Positions 7,920 to 15,127 of a stretch of 64,000 nucleotides of DNA are shown here, one piece after another (the first letter of the stretch is position 1; each line of letters starts with the position of its first letter). Source of the DNA: Planctomycetales bacterium ZRK34 (GTDB lineage Bacteria; Planctomycetota; Phycisphaerae; Phycisphaerales; Zrk34); NCBI GenBank assembly GCA_014873095.1, contig CP050848.1, positions 372,001 to 436,000 of the forward strand. Reading direction: 5' to 3'. The position numbers and the translations under genes are program-made. The notes under the pieces were generated by a model. The model was not told the DNA's origin and made no database searches. It saw nothing but the letters and a program-made list of their open reading frames with translations.

Positions 7920-9509
7920 TTAACGCTCAATATCCGACCAACTCAGTTTAAAACGTGCGAGATATTTTCGCAGGCGGTCGGCGTCGTTGGTGCTTTTACG
8001 CAATTTGCGTGAAGCGGCGAACAACTGGCGGCCGGCTTCGGACATCGACTTGCATCGCCGGCAGATCGCGAGCACCTGAACCAGTTGCACGCGATCAAAC
8101 AAGTCCAGTTCGTCGATCTGTTGCGGCTGCAGCAGCGCATTAAGTCGTCGATCATCGGAACTGAGTCGCGGCGCCCAGGCCCGCTGCAGGCGAGTGATTT
8201 CCTGATCCACGACCTCGACGGTGATGCGACCGGCGGGCGACATGGTGGCCATACGACTGATCGCGGCGTTCAGGTCACGAAAGTTCGCCGACCAGGCGGC
8301 GTCCGGGGCGGTGGCGAACTTGATGAACCGCTCGGCGGCCTCCTTGTTGAACCGAACGCGCTTGCCGATGCGACCAGCCAGTTGATCTAATTCGTACGCC
8401 ACATTCGGCTCGATGTCTTCACGCCGCTTCGACAATCCCGGCAAGTCAAATGACCACAGATTGATCCGTGCCAGCAAGTCCTCACGAAACCGACCCGTCG
8501 CGACATCCGCCGACAAATTGCGATTCGTCCCGCAGATCAACTGGAAGTCGCTGTGGACTTCACGATCCGCACCAACCGGCAAAAACGCCTTCTCTTCCAC
8601 CGCTCGCAACAGCATCGTCTGTTCATCGAGGCCGAGTTCGCCGACTTCATCGAGAAACAACAACCCCTGGTCTGCTTCGGCGAGCAGCCCCTTGCGATCG
8701 GCCATAGCCCCGGTGAATGCACCACGCTTGTGGCCAAAAAGCGTACTCATCGCTGTGTCGCCGCGCAGCGTGCCACAGTTAACTTCAACGAACGACCCAC
8801 CCACCTGGCGCCGTATTTTTTTCAGATCGTAGATACGACGTGCCAGTTGCGACTTACCCGCACCGGTTGGGCCGGTCAGCAGAATCGGGTCATGTGAATG
8901 AATGGCCACGTGTTCGATCTGCTCAATCATTTGATTGAACGCTTCGTTGCGCGTGGCGATGCCGGACTTGAGAAAATCCTGGCTTTCACGCTGTTCAAGC
9001 GTAAACCGCTGGTGGATTTTGTCGTAGCGCGACAGGTCCAGATCGATGATGCGATACTCACCGACCGGGCCGTGCGATTTGCGTCGAGGCGGCGAAGTCT
9101 GAAGCAGTCGCCCCGGCAAGTGGCGCGACTCGGTCAATAGAAACAGACAGATCTGCGCCACGTGCGTGCCGGTGGTGATATGAATCAGGTAGTCTTCGTG
9201 ATCGGTATCGAACGTGTATTCCGCGGCGAAGTCATACAGCCCGCTGTACACATCGTCGAAGTCCCACGCATCGCGGAAGTTGATTTCGTGATGGCAGACC
9301 TGCGTCTCCGGTGAAACGCTGCGAATGTCTTCGGTCACAGTCTGCGCCAGTTTGCGAAACTTCTTTTCATACAGCAGATCAAACCGATCAACGAGCATCT
9401 GCTCATGCTGACAGATCGATACCGTCGGCCGCCAGAAGTTCCAACGATCCGCCTCGTCGCCACGATCAAGCGTGGGCCCCAACAAGCCGACGACGACATT
9501 ATTATTCAT
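7920..9509 (-). CDS. rtcR: RtcR, sigma-54-dependent activator of the RNA-repair operon
   Basis: A 529-residue protein. Residues about 1-170 are the RtcR-type sensory domain of the CARF class, with the conserved HITTGTH segment at 110-116. An AAA+ domain follows: Walker A GPTGAGKS (213-220), the sigma-54-contacting GAFTGA loop (263-268) and Walker B LLFLDE (283-288). The C-terminus (about 470-529) holds a helical DNA-binding region. In enterobacteria RtcR is activated by RNA damage products and switches on rtcBA. Here it is divergent from rsr, with a -24/-12 promoter between them. Transcription from its own start runs through AT-rich DNA with spaced direct repeats. Confidence 0.93.
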   Translation of the reverse strand: MNNNVVVGLLGPTLDRGDEADRWNFWRPTVSICQHEQMLVDRFDLLYEKKFRKLAQTVTEDIRSVSPETQVCHHEINFRDAWDFDDVYSGLYDFAAEYTFDTDHEDYLIHITTGTHVAQICLFLLTESRHLPGRLLQTSPPRRKSHGPVGEYRIIDLDLSRYDKIHQRFTLEQRESQDFLKSGIATRNEAFNQMIEQIEHVAIHSHDPILLTGPTGAGKSQLARRIYDLKKIRRQVGGSFVEVNCGTLRGDTAMSTLFGHKRGAFTGAMADRKGLLAEADQGLLFLDEVGELGLDEQTMLLRAVEEKAFLPVGADREVHSDFQLICGTNRNLSADVATGRFREDLLARINLWSFDLPGLSKRREDIEPNVAYELDQLAGRIGKRVRFNKEAAERFIKFATAPDAAWSANFRDLNAAISRMATMSPAGRITVEVVDQEITRLQRAWAPRLSSDDRRLNALLQPQQIDELDLFDRVQLVQVLAICRRCKSMSEAGRQLFAASRKLRKSTNDADRLRKYLARFKLSWSDIER

Positions 9510-9510
9510 A

Positions 9511-9540
9511 TCTAATATTATAAATTACAATCTAATTATA
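9511..9540. promoter_or_regulatory. Direct repeats, candidate RtcR upstream activator sites
   Basis: TCTAATATTA at 9511-9520 and TCTAATTATA at 9531-9540 are direct repeats with a 20-base period, about two helical turns. They lie in strikingly AT-rich DNA immediately upstream of rtcR and about 115-145 bases above the sigma-54 promoter of rsr. This is the usual distance for enhancer-type activator sites. That RtcR binds them is inference. Confidence 0.4.
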
Positions 9541-9652
9541 TACAAGTTTCATCATGCTGTCACGCCATGGCATCTACCACCTCACCCCTCAAATAATCGC
9601 ATTGCACTGTTTTCAATAGACTTACGACAACACCAAAACCCCCTGCCCGTTC

Positions 9653-9668
9653 TGGCACAGCCCGTGCT
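9653..9668 (+). promoter_or_regulatory. Sigma-54 (-24/-12) promoter of the rsr-rtcBA operon
   Basis: TGGCACAGCCCGTGCT matches the sigma-54 consensus TGGCACGnnnnTTGCA: the invariant GG (9654-9655) and GC (9666-9667) are spaced correctly, with 4 further matches around them. It points toward rsr, leaving a 5' untranslated region of about 45 bases if transcription starts near 9679. The divergent gene encodes a sigma-54 activator, which strongly supports the assignment. Confidence 0.8.
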
Positions 9669-9724
9669 ATAGGTGAGCCAACATCACGTCGGGCACGTTT
9701 GGCCCGGCAGAAAGGATGGCAACC

Positions 9725-11314
9725 ATGGCCAACAAGAAACTCTTCCAATCCATCGTCGGAAAACTCCTGCCGCGCACCGATGCGCTCAACGAAGAGCACG
9801 CACCGGCCTACCGCATGAGTTCGGAACACGCGCTGGCGCAGTTGGCCGCGACCGGCTGCCTCAACGGCACGTTCTATGCAACCGCCGAGACGCAACTGGC
9901 CCATGTGCTCGAACTGACCGAGCAGGTGGCACCCGAGTTCATCGCGCAGACGGCGCTCTACGCCCGCACGCAGGGTTACATGAAAGATCTGCCGGCGCTT
10001 CTGACGGCCGTGCTTTCGGTTCGCTCGCCGGGCCTGATGGCCGAGGTGTTTGATCGTGTGATCGACTCGCCGAAGATGCTTCGCAACTTTGTGCAGATCA
10101 TGCGGTCCGGCGCCGTCGGTCGCAAGAGCCTGGGTTCGATGCCCAAGCGCATGATCCAGCAATGGCTCGATCAGCGCAGCGATGTGCAACTGTTCATCGG
10201 TTCGATCGGGAACGACCCGTCGCTGGCCGATGTGATCAAGATGGTCCATCCGCGTCCGACCAATCCGCAGCGTGCTGCGATGTTGGGCTACATGATCGAC
10301 CGCGAGGTTGATCACGACATGCTGCCGGCTCTCGTGCGTGAATTCGAAGCGTACAAAACTGCGGACGATCGCGCGAGCCTGGACGTGCCCGATGTGCCGT
10401 TCCAGATGCTGACCAGTCTCGATCTGGGCCCGGCGCAGTGGAAAGCCATCGCAGCCCGCGCTTCGTGGCAGACCACGCGCATGAACCTGAACACGTTTGT
10501 TCGCCATGGCGTGTTCGAGCGCGACCCGGCCATGGTGCAGACCGTCGCTGATCGTCTGCGTGATCCGAAGTTGATCGCTCGCGCCCGTGCGTATCCGTAT
10601 CAACTGATGATCGCGTACATGGCGGCTTCGAAGGATCTGCCGAACCCGATCCGCAACGCACTGCAGGACGCGCTGGACACGGCTCTGGCGAATGTGCCGA
10701 AGATCGACGGAAAAGTCTACGTTTTTCCCGACGTTTCCGGCTCGATGCACAGCCCGGTCACCGGGTTCCGCAAGGGCTCGACCACCGCGGTGCGATGTGT
10801 CGACGTGGCGGGTCTGATCGCAGCCGCCGTGTTGCGAAACAACCCGAACGCCGAGGTGATCCCGTTTGAGACGGACGTGGTCGATCCGCGCCGCATGGAT
10901 CTGAATCCGCGTGACTCGGTGATGACCAACGCAACGAAGCTCGCTTCGCTGCCCGGCGGCGGGACCAACTGCTCGGCGCCGCTGCAGTGGCTCAACAGCC
11001 GCAAAGCGACTGGCGATCTGCTCATCTACGTTTCGGATTACGAATCGTGGATCGACGCACCGCACTTCGGCCGCTTTGGCGGATCGGCAACGCAGACGAT
11101 GCACCAGTGGAACGCATTCAAGCAGCGCAGTCCCCTGGCGAAGATGATCTGCATCGACCTGCAGCCGCATACGACGACTCAGGCCAAGGAACGTGACGAC
11201 GTGATCAACGTCGGCGGATTTTCCGATCGAGTGTTCGATCTGATCGCGACAGTCGGGTCGGGTCAGACCTCGGCCGGGCATTGGGTCCGACAGATTCAGA
11301 ACCAGCGTCTGTGA
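9725..11314 (+). CDS. rsr: Rsr, bacterial Ro60 (TROVE + von Willebrand A domain)
   Basis: A 529-residue protein. I chose the ATG at 9725, with AAAGGA 9 bases upstream, over an ATG at 9716 inside that site. Residues about 20-320 form the HEAT-like TROVE ring that binds Y RNA and misfolded RNA ends. The von Willebrand A domain follows, with its MIDAS motif DVSGSM starting near residue 336. In Deinococcus and Salmonella the ortholog binds Y RNAs and works with exoribonucleases or RNA repair. The gene is first in the sigma-54 operon and is followed directly by four Y-RNA-like genes and then rtcB, an arrangement akin to the Salmonella rsr-yrlBA-rtcBA locus. Confidence 0.93.
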   Translation: MANKKLFQSIVGKLLPRTDALNEEHAPAYRMSSEHALAQLAATGCLNGTFYATAETQLAHVLELTEQVAPEFIAQTALYARTQGYMKDLPALLTAVLSVRSPGLMAEVFDRVIDSPKMLRNFVQIMRSGAVGRKSLGSMPKRMIQQWLDQRSDVQLFIGSIGNDPSLADVIKMVHPRPTNPQRAAMLGYMIDREVDHDMLPALVREFEAYKTADDRASLDVPDVPFQMLTSLDLGPAQWKAIAARASWQTTRMNLNTFVRHGVFERDPAMVQTVADRLRDPKLIARARAYPYQLMIAYMAASKDLPNPIRNALQDALDTALANVPKIDGKVYVFPDVSGSMHSPVTGFRKGSTTAVRCVDVAGLIAAAVLRNNPNAEVIPFETDVVDPRRMDLNPRDSVMTNATKLASLPGGGTNCSAPLQWLNSRKATGDLLIYVSDYESWIDAPHFGRFGGSATQTMHQWNAFKQRSPLAKMICIDLQPHTTTQAKERDDVINVGGFSDRVFDLIATVGSGQTSAGHWVRQIQNQRL

Positions 11315-11387
11315 TGTTTGTCATCGCCGGCGTGCAGAGATCGCCATGCATCGCACACCACGGCGCATGGCCTTGCGGAAAGCGGAC

Positions 11388-11462
11388 GGGGCAGGCCGAA
11401 TGCCGTTGTGACTACATGGATGAAACCAATCGTGTCACGGCAACAACTCGTCGGCCTGCCCC
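11388..11462 (+). ncRNA. Y-RNA-like RNA 1 (short form, no tRNA module)
   Basis: A 12-bp perfect outer helix (11388-11399 with 11451-11462) encloses an internal loop, with ATGCC on the 5' side and nine bases (AACAACTCG) on the 3' side. An 8-bp inner helix follows (11405-11412 GTTGTGAC with 11434-11441 GTCACGGC), capped by TACATGGATGAAACCAATCGT. The same outer helix/internal loop/inner helix plan recurs in the next three RNAs, so it is probably the Ro60-binding stem. This one lacks D- or T-arms, similar in concept to a YrlB-type RNA. It begins 73 bases after the rsr stop. Confidence 0.75.
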
Positions 11463-11477
11463 AGACGGCGACAAAAC

Positions 11478-11588
11478 ACACCCGGCGAATGCCGGCGCGA
11501 GTACATCGGCAAGGCCCCTCGGGGCTTGCGGGTTCGAATCCCGCCCCGCTAAGCGGGAAGCTCACGCCAACCCTCGCCGTCGGGTTTT
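11478..11588 (+). ncRNA. Y-RNA-like RNA 2 with T-arm and capped acceptor-like stem
   Basis: Outer helix CCCGGCG (11481-11487) with CGTCGGG (11578-11584). Internal loop AATGCC on the 5' side and nine bases (AACCCTCGC) on the 3' side. Inner helix 11494-11501 with 11561-11568 (7 of 8 pairs). The inserted module has a short hairpin at 11511-11527 with a CTCG loop, a perfect T-arm at 11528-11544 (GCGGG-TTCGAAT-CCCGC) and a capped 5-bp stem CCCGC-TAA-GCGGG at 11545-11557 in the acceptor position. No D-stem can be formed. A TTTT follows the outer helix. An alternative outer pairing of 11464-11471 with 11574-11581 is possible but breaks the pattern shared with the others. Confidence 0.72.
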
Positions 11589-11605
11589 GACAAGTGAATA
11601 CCCCG

Positions 11606-11741
11606 AAACTCCCGGTGAATACCGGCTCGACTCCATGGCAAGAGCGTCCGCTACGGCGGAAGGTCGCGGGTTCAAAGCCCGCCGGTCCAACAAGGCCGTA
11701 GCTCAGAAATTGTCGAACCAACGCCTCGTCGCCGGGATTTT
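11606..11741 (+). ncRNA. Y-RNA-like RNA 3 with circularly permuted tRNA module opened in the D loop
   Basis: Outer helix CCCGGTGA (11611-11618) with TCGCCGGG (11729-11736), extended by AAA/TTT. Inner helix 11624-11631 with 11712-11719 (7 of 8). 3' loop AACGCCTCG, nine bases. The module reads in the order: D-loop part with GG (ATGGCAA), D-stem 3' strand GAGC (11642-11645), a 5-bp hairpin with TACG loop (11647-11660) at the anticodon position, variable AGGTC, T-arm 11666-11682, acceptor 3' strand CGGTC, loop CAACAA, acceptor 5' strand GGCCG, TA, D-stem 5' strand GCTC (11701-11704). All tRNA elements are present but the circle is opened in the D loop, where the Ro60-type stem is attached. TTTT follows the outer helix. 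Confidence 0.78.
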
Positions 11742-11760
11742 GACAAGCCCCTTCCGGGGG

Positions 11761-11900
11761 GCCGCGACGAATGCCCGTCGGACTACATGGATAATAACCA
11801 CCAGGTTGCGGGTTCGAGTCCCGTCGGTTCCATTGCGACATGTGGGACCGTAGCTCAAATGGATAGAGCAGGATGTCCGGCAAAAACTTGTCGTCGCGGC
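11761..11900 (+). ncRNA. Y-RNA-like RNA 4 (YrlA-like) with permuted tRNA module opened at the anticodon side
   Basis: Outer helix 11761-11770 with 11891-11900, 10 perfect pairs. Internal loop ATGCCC on the 5' side and AAAAACTTG (nine bases) on the 3' side. Inner helix GTCGGAC (11777-11783) with GTCCGGC (11875-11881). The module order is: small hairpin AACC-ACCA-GGTT, T-arm 11808-11824 (GCGGG-TTCGAGT-CCCGT), acceptor 3' strand CGGTTCC plus A, a 12-base cap, acceptor 5' strand GGGACCG (7 pairs, one G-U), TA, then a complete D-arm GCTC-AAATGGATA-GAGC. This matches the YrlA concept, in which the Ro60 stem replaces the anticodon arm. It ends 31 bases before the rtcB start, leaving room for the AGGAG site at 11921-11925. 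Confidence 0.85.
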
Positions 11901-11931
11901 TTTACATTACAATCCAGCACAGGAGTGCATC

Positions 11932-13440
11932 ATGAACGACATCAACACCAAACCCCAACGCAAGCTCATCCCCACCGGCGAAGCGACGGCCATCCTGCCG
12001 CTGCCGCATGACGATGGCCCGCCCATCACCGTCATCGGCACCGAATCGATCCGCGCCACGTTCGATCAGACTACGCTGCAGCAGGCGATCAACTCGCGCA
12101 CCGCGCCCGGCGTCGAAAAGCTCGTACTCAATCCCGATGCCCACGTCGGCTACGGCGCGCCCGTCGGCTGCGCGATGGCTTCGCCTTCTCACATCTATCC
12201 CGGGCCGGTCGGCGTCGACATCAAGTGCTCGATGTCGCTGCTCCAACTCGACGTGCCCGGCGACGCCATTGAAGACCGCCGCACGCGCCGCGCCCTGATC
12301 GATGCGATCTGCGCTCGCGTGCCTACCGGCGCCGGCAAGGGCCAGCGCAACGTCCCCAAAGCCCGACGCGTGCACCCGCAGCTCGGTCGCGTGCTCGCCG
12401 CCGAAGGCGCCACCAAGGCCAATCTCGAGATGCTCGACATTCCCCGCCAGTGGCGCCACCGCTGCGAAGACGCCGCGCACGTCGGTCACGATGACACGAC
12501 CGACGCGCTGTACAACCGCCTCGACCAGCTCATCGCCACCGACCGATTCCCCGCTTTCGCCAACAAGATCGCCCAACTCGGCTCATACGGCGGCGGCAAC
12601 CATTTCGGCGAATGTGAAATCGTCCACGTCGACGACAACGATCGCGCCCGCACCGTCGCCGAGTCGTTCGGCCTCAAGGACGGCCGCGTCGCCTTCCTCT
12701 CGCACTGCGGTTCGCGCGGCTTCGGTCACAACCTCGCCATGGGCCAGTTCAAATCGCTCCAGCAACATTTCAACGACTGGTCCATCCCCTACCCCGGCGG
12801 CGACCGCGAGTTGTGCTACGCCCCGCTCGGCACCGACGAAGCCGACGCATATCTCGACGACATGGCCCTCGGCGCCAACTTCGCCACCATCAACCACATG
12901 CTCATCAACGCCCTCGTGCTCGAGGCCTTCCAGGAAGTCCTCCCCGGCGCGACCGGCCAGCTGGTCTACTTCATCTCCCACAACATCGCCCGCAAGGAGA
13001 TCGTCGACAACAAACCCATGTGGGTCATGCGCAAGGGCGCGACGCGCGCCTTCCCCGCCGGCCACCATGCGCTCAAGGACACCCCGTTCGCCAACACCGG
13101 CCACCCGATCCTGTTGCCCGGCGATCCGCAGCGCGGCTCCGCCGTCATGGTCGCCGACGCCGGCGCCGAGCAGTCCTTGTATTCGGTCAACCACGGCGCC
13201 GGCCGCGTGCTCGGCCGCCGCGCCGCCATCCGCAGCCTCGACCAGAAGTCGATCGACGCTTCGTTCGACGACAAGGACATCCTCACCAACTGCCGCAACT
13301 ACCCCCGCGACGAAGCCCCCGACGCCTACAAAGACTTCAACGAAGTCCTCCACAGCGTCAAATCCGCCAACCTCGCCACCGAGGTCGCGCGCTTACAAGC
13401 CCGCTTCGTCATCAAAGACGCCTCCAAGGCGGATGATTAA
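11932..13440 (+). CDS. rtcB: RtcB RNA ligase
   Basis: A 502-residue RtcB. The enzyme joins RNA 2',3'-cyclic phosphate or 3'-phosphate ends to 5'-OH ends with GTP and Mn2+. Metal and catalytic residues are visible: GVDIKC with Asp96 and Cys99, the GGGNHFGE segment with metal-binding His/Asn, HCGSRGFGH, and NHGAGR with the His421 expected to be guanylylated. The family normally has Cys or Ser before that His; here it is Asn. The start has a strong AGGAG site. It follows the Y-RNA-like cluster and is 3 bases from the HEPN gene. Confidence 0.95.
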   Translation: MNDINTKPQRKLIPTGEATAILPLPHDDGPPITVIGTESIRATFDQTTLQQAINSRTAPGVEKLVLNPDAHVGYGAPVGCAMASPSHIYPGPVGVDIKCSMSLLQLDVPGDAIEDRRTRRALIDAICARVPTGAGKGQRNVPKARRVHPQLGRVLAAEGATKANLEMLDIPRQWRHRCEDAAHVGHDDTTDALYNRLDQLIATDRFPAFANKIAQLGSYGGGNHFGECEIVHVDDNDRARTVAESFGLKDGRVAFLSHCGSRGFGHNLAMGQFKSLQQHFNDWSIPYPGGDRELCYAPLGTDEADAYLDDMALGANFATINHMLINALVLEAFQEVLPGATGQLVYFISHNIARKEIVDNKPMWVMRKGATRAFPAGHHALKDTPFANTGHPILLPGDPQRGSAVMVADAGAEQSLYSVNHGAGRVLGRRAAIRSLDQKSIDASFDDKDILTNCRNYPRDEAPDAYKDFNEVLHSVKSANLATEVARLQARFVIKDASKADD

Positions 13441-13443
13441 TCA

Positions 13444-14115
13444 ATGAGGCAGAAACCATCAAAATCACTTAAGGAATATTTTGAAGTAGTGGAAAACCAT
13501 GTTTCCACGTTACATTTGCATTGGAAAATGTATCGGGAGGTATTCGCGCACTCAGATCGGCGCATTAAAATTTTGAATGATGTCGCCCCTGCTCTATGGA
13601 GCACCATTCAGAGCATCATGCAAGACACTGTGTATTTAGGCATTGCACGGCTACTTGATTCAGAACATACCTGTGGCAACAAGAACATCAACATGCGCTT
13701 CATATTGAGAATGTATCAGCACGACAAACATCACACCTTCGCTACTCTTTTACAGAAACAGTTCGACATAGTAATTAAACATTTTGATCCTTTTCAATGG
13801 CATCGACATAAACGATTAGCGCACTCAGATGAGATTGCGTCGATGCAAGCAGAATTTACCCGACCGTCGCGAGCTCAAATCGAACTCATCCTAGAAGAAA
13901 TACGCTGCTTTATGAATATGGTGCGTGAGCATGAAGGCAATTGCCCCATGGCCTATGAACACATCCAATATCATGGGGGTGGTGACTCGTTAGCTTATTG
14001 GCTATCGCAAGGGCTTTGGTTAGATCAGCTTCGCATGCAACTATGGAAAGGCGATATATCACCTGTGCAAGTTGCCGAACTCATTAAGAATGAGCATAGA
14101 AATGTTGAATATTGA
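13444..14115 (+). CDS. HEPN-domain protein (AbiU2-like), putative RNase
   Basis: A 223-residue, mostly helical protein with the layout of AbiU2-type HEPN domains: an N-terminal helix pair with LHWKMYREVF, a DTVYLGIARLLD helix, and the HEPN Rx4-6H signature RHKRLAH (Arg121 to His127). HEPN proteins of this kind often act as RNases in defence or toxin systems; the activity here is inferred. It is clearly richer in A+T than rtcB and rtcA, suggesting later acquisition. Yet it sits inside the operon, 3 bases after rtcB and overlapping the start of rtcA by 14 bases. No antitoxin-like partner is adjacent. Confidence 0.72.
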   Translation: MRQKPSKSLKEYFEVVENHVSTLHLHWKMYREVFAHSDRRIKILNDVAPALWSTIQSIMQDTVYLGIARLLDSEHTCGNKNINMRFILRMYQHDKHHTFATLLQKQFDIVIKHFDPFQWHRHKRLAHSDEIASMQAEFTRPSRAQIELILEEIRCFMNMVREHEGNCPMAYEHIQYHGGGDSLAYWLSQGLWLDQLRMQLWKGDISPVQVAELIKNEHRNVEY

Positions 14116-15118
14116 CGGTTCACAGGGTGAAGGTGGTGGGCAGGTGTTGCGGTCGGCGTTGTCGCTTTCGATGGTGACGGGGCAGGGGTTTCGCATTGCG
14201 CGGATTCGGGCTGGGCGGAAGAAGCCGGGGTTGATGCGGCAGCATCTGACGGCTGTGGGGGCGGCGACGGCGCTTTGCGGGGCGACGGTCAGCGGCGATG
14301 CGATCGGGTCGACGGAGTTGACCTTTTCACCGGGGAAAGTTGAAGCGGGCGAGCATACGTTCAGCGTGGGCACGGCGGGGAGCACGACGCTGGTGTTGCA
14401 GACCGTGTTGCCGGCGTTGCTGACGGCCGGGGCGCCGAGCCGATTGACGCTGGAAGGCGGCACGCATAATCCGTTCGCCCCGCCGTTTGATTTTCTGGCG
14501 AAGACGTTTTTGCCGCTGGTCAACCGGATGGGACCGCGCGTCGAGGCGACGCTGGAGCGTGCGGGTTTTTATCCTGCCGGCGGCGGGCGGTTCACGGTGG
14601 AGGTGACGCCGGCTGCACAGCTCAGCGGCATCGAACTGCTCGAGCGCGGTGAGATCATGCGGCGATCGGTTCGAGGGATCGTGTCAAACCTGCCGCGCGG
14701 CATCGCGGAGCGTGAACTCAAAGCCGTGCGCAAGAAGCTGAGTTGGCCTGACGAGTGTTTTGAGGTGGTGGAACTGCGCGACGGGCACGGGCCGGGCAAC
14801 GTGGTGATGATCGAAATCGAAAGCGAGCAGGTATGCGAGGTGTTTACAGGATTCGGTGAAGTAAATCGCCCGGCTGAGGCGGTGGCCAACCATGCGACCC
14901 AGCAGGCGCAGCGTTATTTGCGTTGCGGGGCGCCGGTGGGTGAGTACCTGGCGGATCAGTTGCTTTTGCCGCTGGCGCTGGCCGGGGCGGGTGCGTTTGA
15001 GACCGTAAGGTTGTCACGCCATACCCGCACGCACATCGACCTGATCGGCCGATTCTGCGATGTATCGATCCAGACCGACGACCACGGCCGCGACGGGGCG
15101 ACGGTCCGGCTGGGGTGA
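14102..15118 (+). CDS. rtcA: RtcA RNA 3'-terminal phosphate cyclase
   Basis: A 338-residue RtcA. The start at 14102 gives the standard N-terminus (MLNIDGSQGEGGGQVLRSALS). The family makes RNA 2',3'-cyclic phosphate ends from 3'-phosphates with ATP through an enzyme-His-AMP intermediate. The glycine-rich GSQGEGGGQ loop, the PGLMRQHL segment and the C-terminal SRHTRTHID segment, which carries the adenylated His, are all present. The start overlaps the HEPN gene end, implying translational coupling. It gives RtcB cyclic phosphate ends and completes the operon. The next gene is convergent. Confidence 0.94.
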   Translation: MLNIDGSQGEGGGQVLRSALSLSMVTGQGFRIARIRAGRKKPGLMRQHLTAVGAATALCGATVSGDAIGSTELTFSPGKVEAGEHTFSVGTAGSTTLVLQTVLPALLTAGAPSRLTLEGGTHNPFAPPFDFLAKTFLPLVNRMGPRVEATLERAGFYPAGGGRFTVEVTPAAQLSGIELLERGEIMRRSVRGIVSNLPRGIAERELKAVRKKLSWPDECFEVVELRDGHGPGNVVMIEIESEQVCEVFTGFGEVNRPAEAVANHATQQAQRYLRCGAPVGEYLADQLLLPLALAGAGAFETVRLSRHTRTHIDLIGRFCDVSIQTDDHGRDGATVRLG

Positions 15119-15127
15119 ACTGTCGAA

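Noticed and set aside
7920-9509. CRISPR-associated CARF regulator
   Set aside because: The N-terminal fold is CARF-like, but AAA+ and GAFTGA motifs and the adjacent rtcB/rtcA show it is RtcR.
9560-11281. 573-codon frame opposite rsr
   Set aside because: Shadow of rsr; composition is Arg/His-rich with no domain.
11464-11581. Alternative outer helix for RNA 2 using 11464-11471 and 11574-11581
   Set aside because: Eight perfect pairs, but it would leave the nine-base internal loop pattern shared by the other three RNAs; kept only as an alternative.
11695-11720. A normal tRNA starting at GGCCGTAGCTCAG
   Set aside because: No anticodon arm and no matching 3' half follow. The partner strands lie upstream, so it is part of the permuted module of RNA 3.
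11844-11900. A truncated tRNA gene 5' half before rtcB
   Set aside because: Its acceptor strand pairs with CGGTTCC located before it at 11825, and the 3' part pairs with the Ro60-type stem. It is one end of RNA 4, not a broken tRNA.
12302-13447. Ser/Pro/Thr-rich frame within rtcB
   Set aside because: Frame-shifted reading of rtcB with low-complexity composition.
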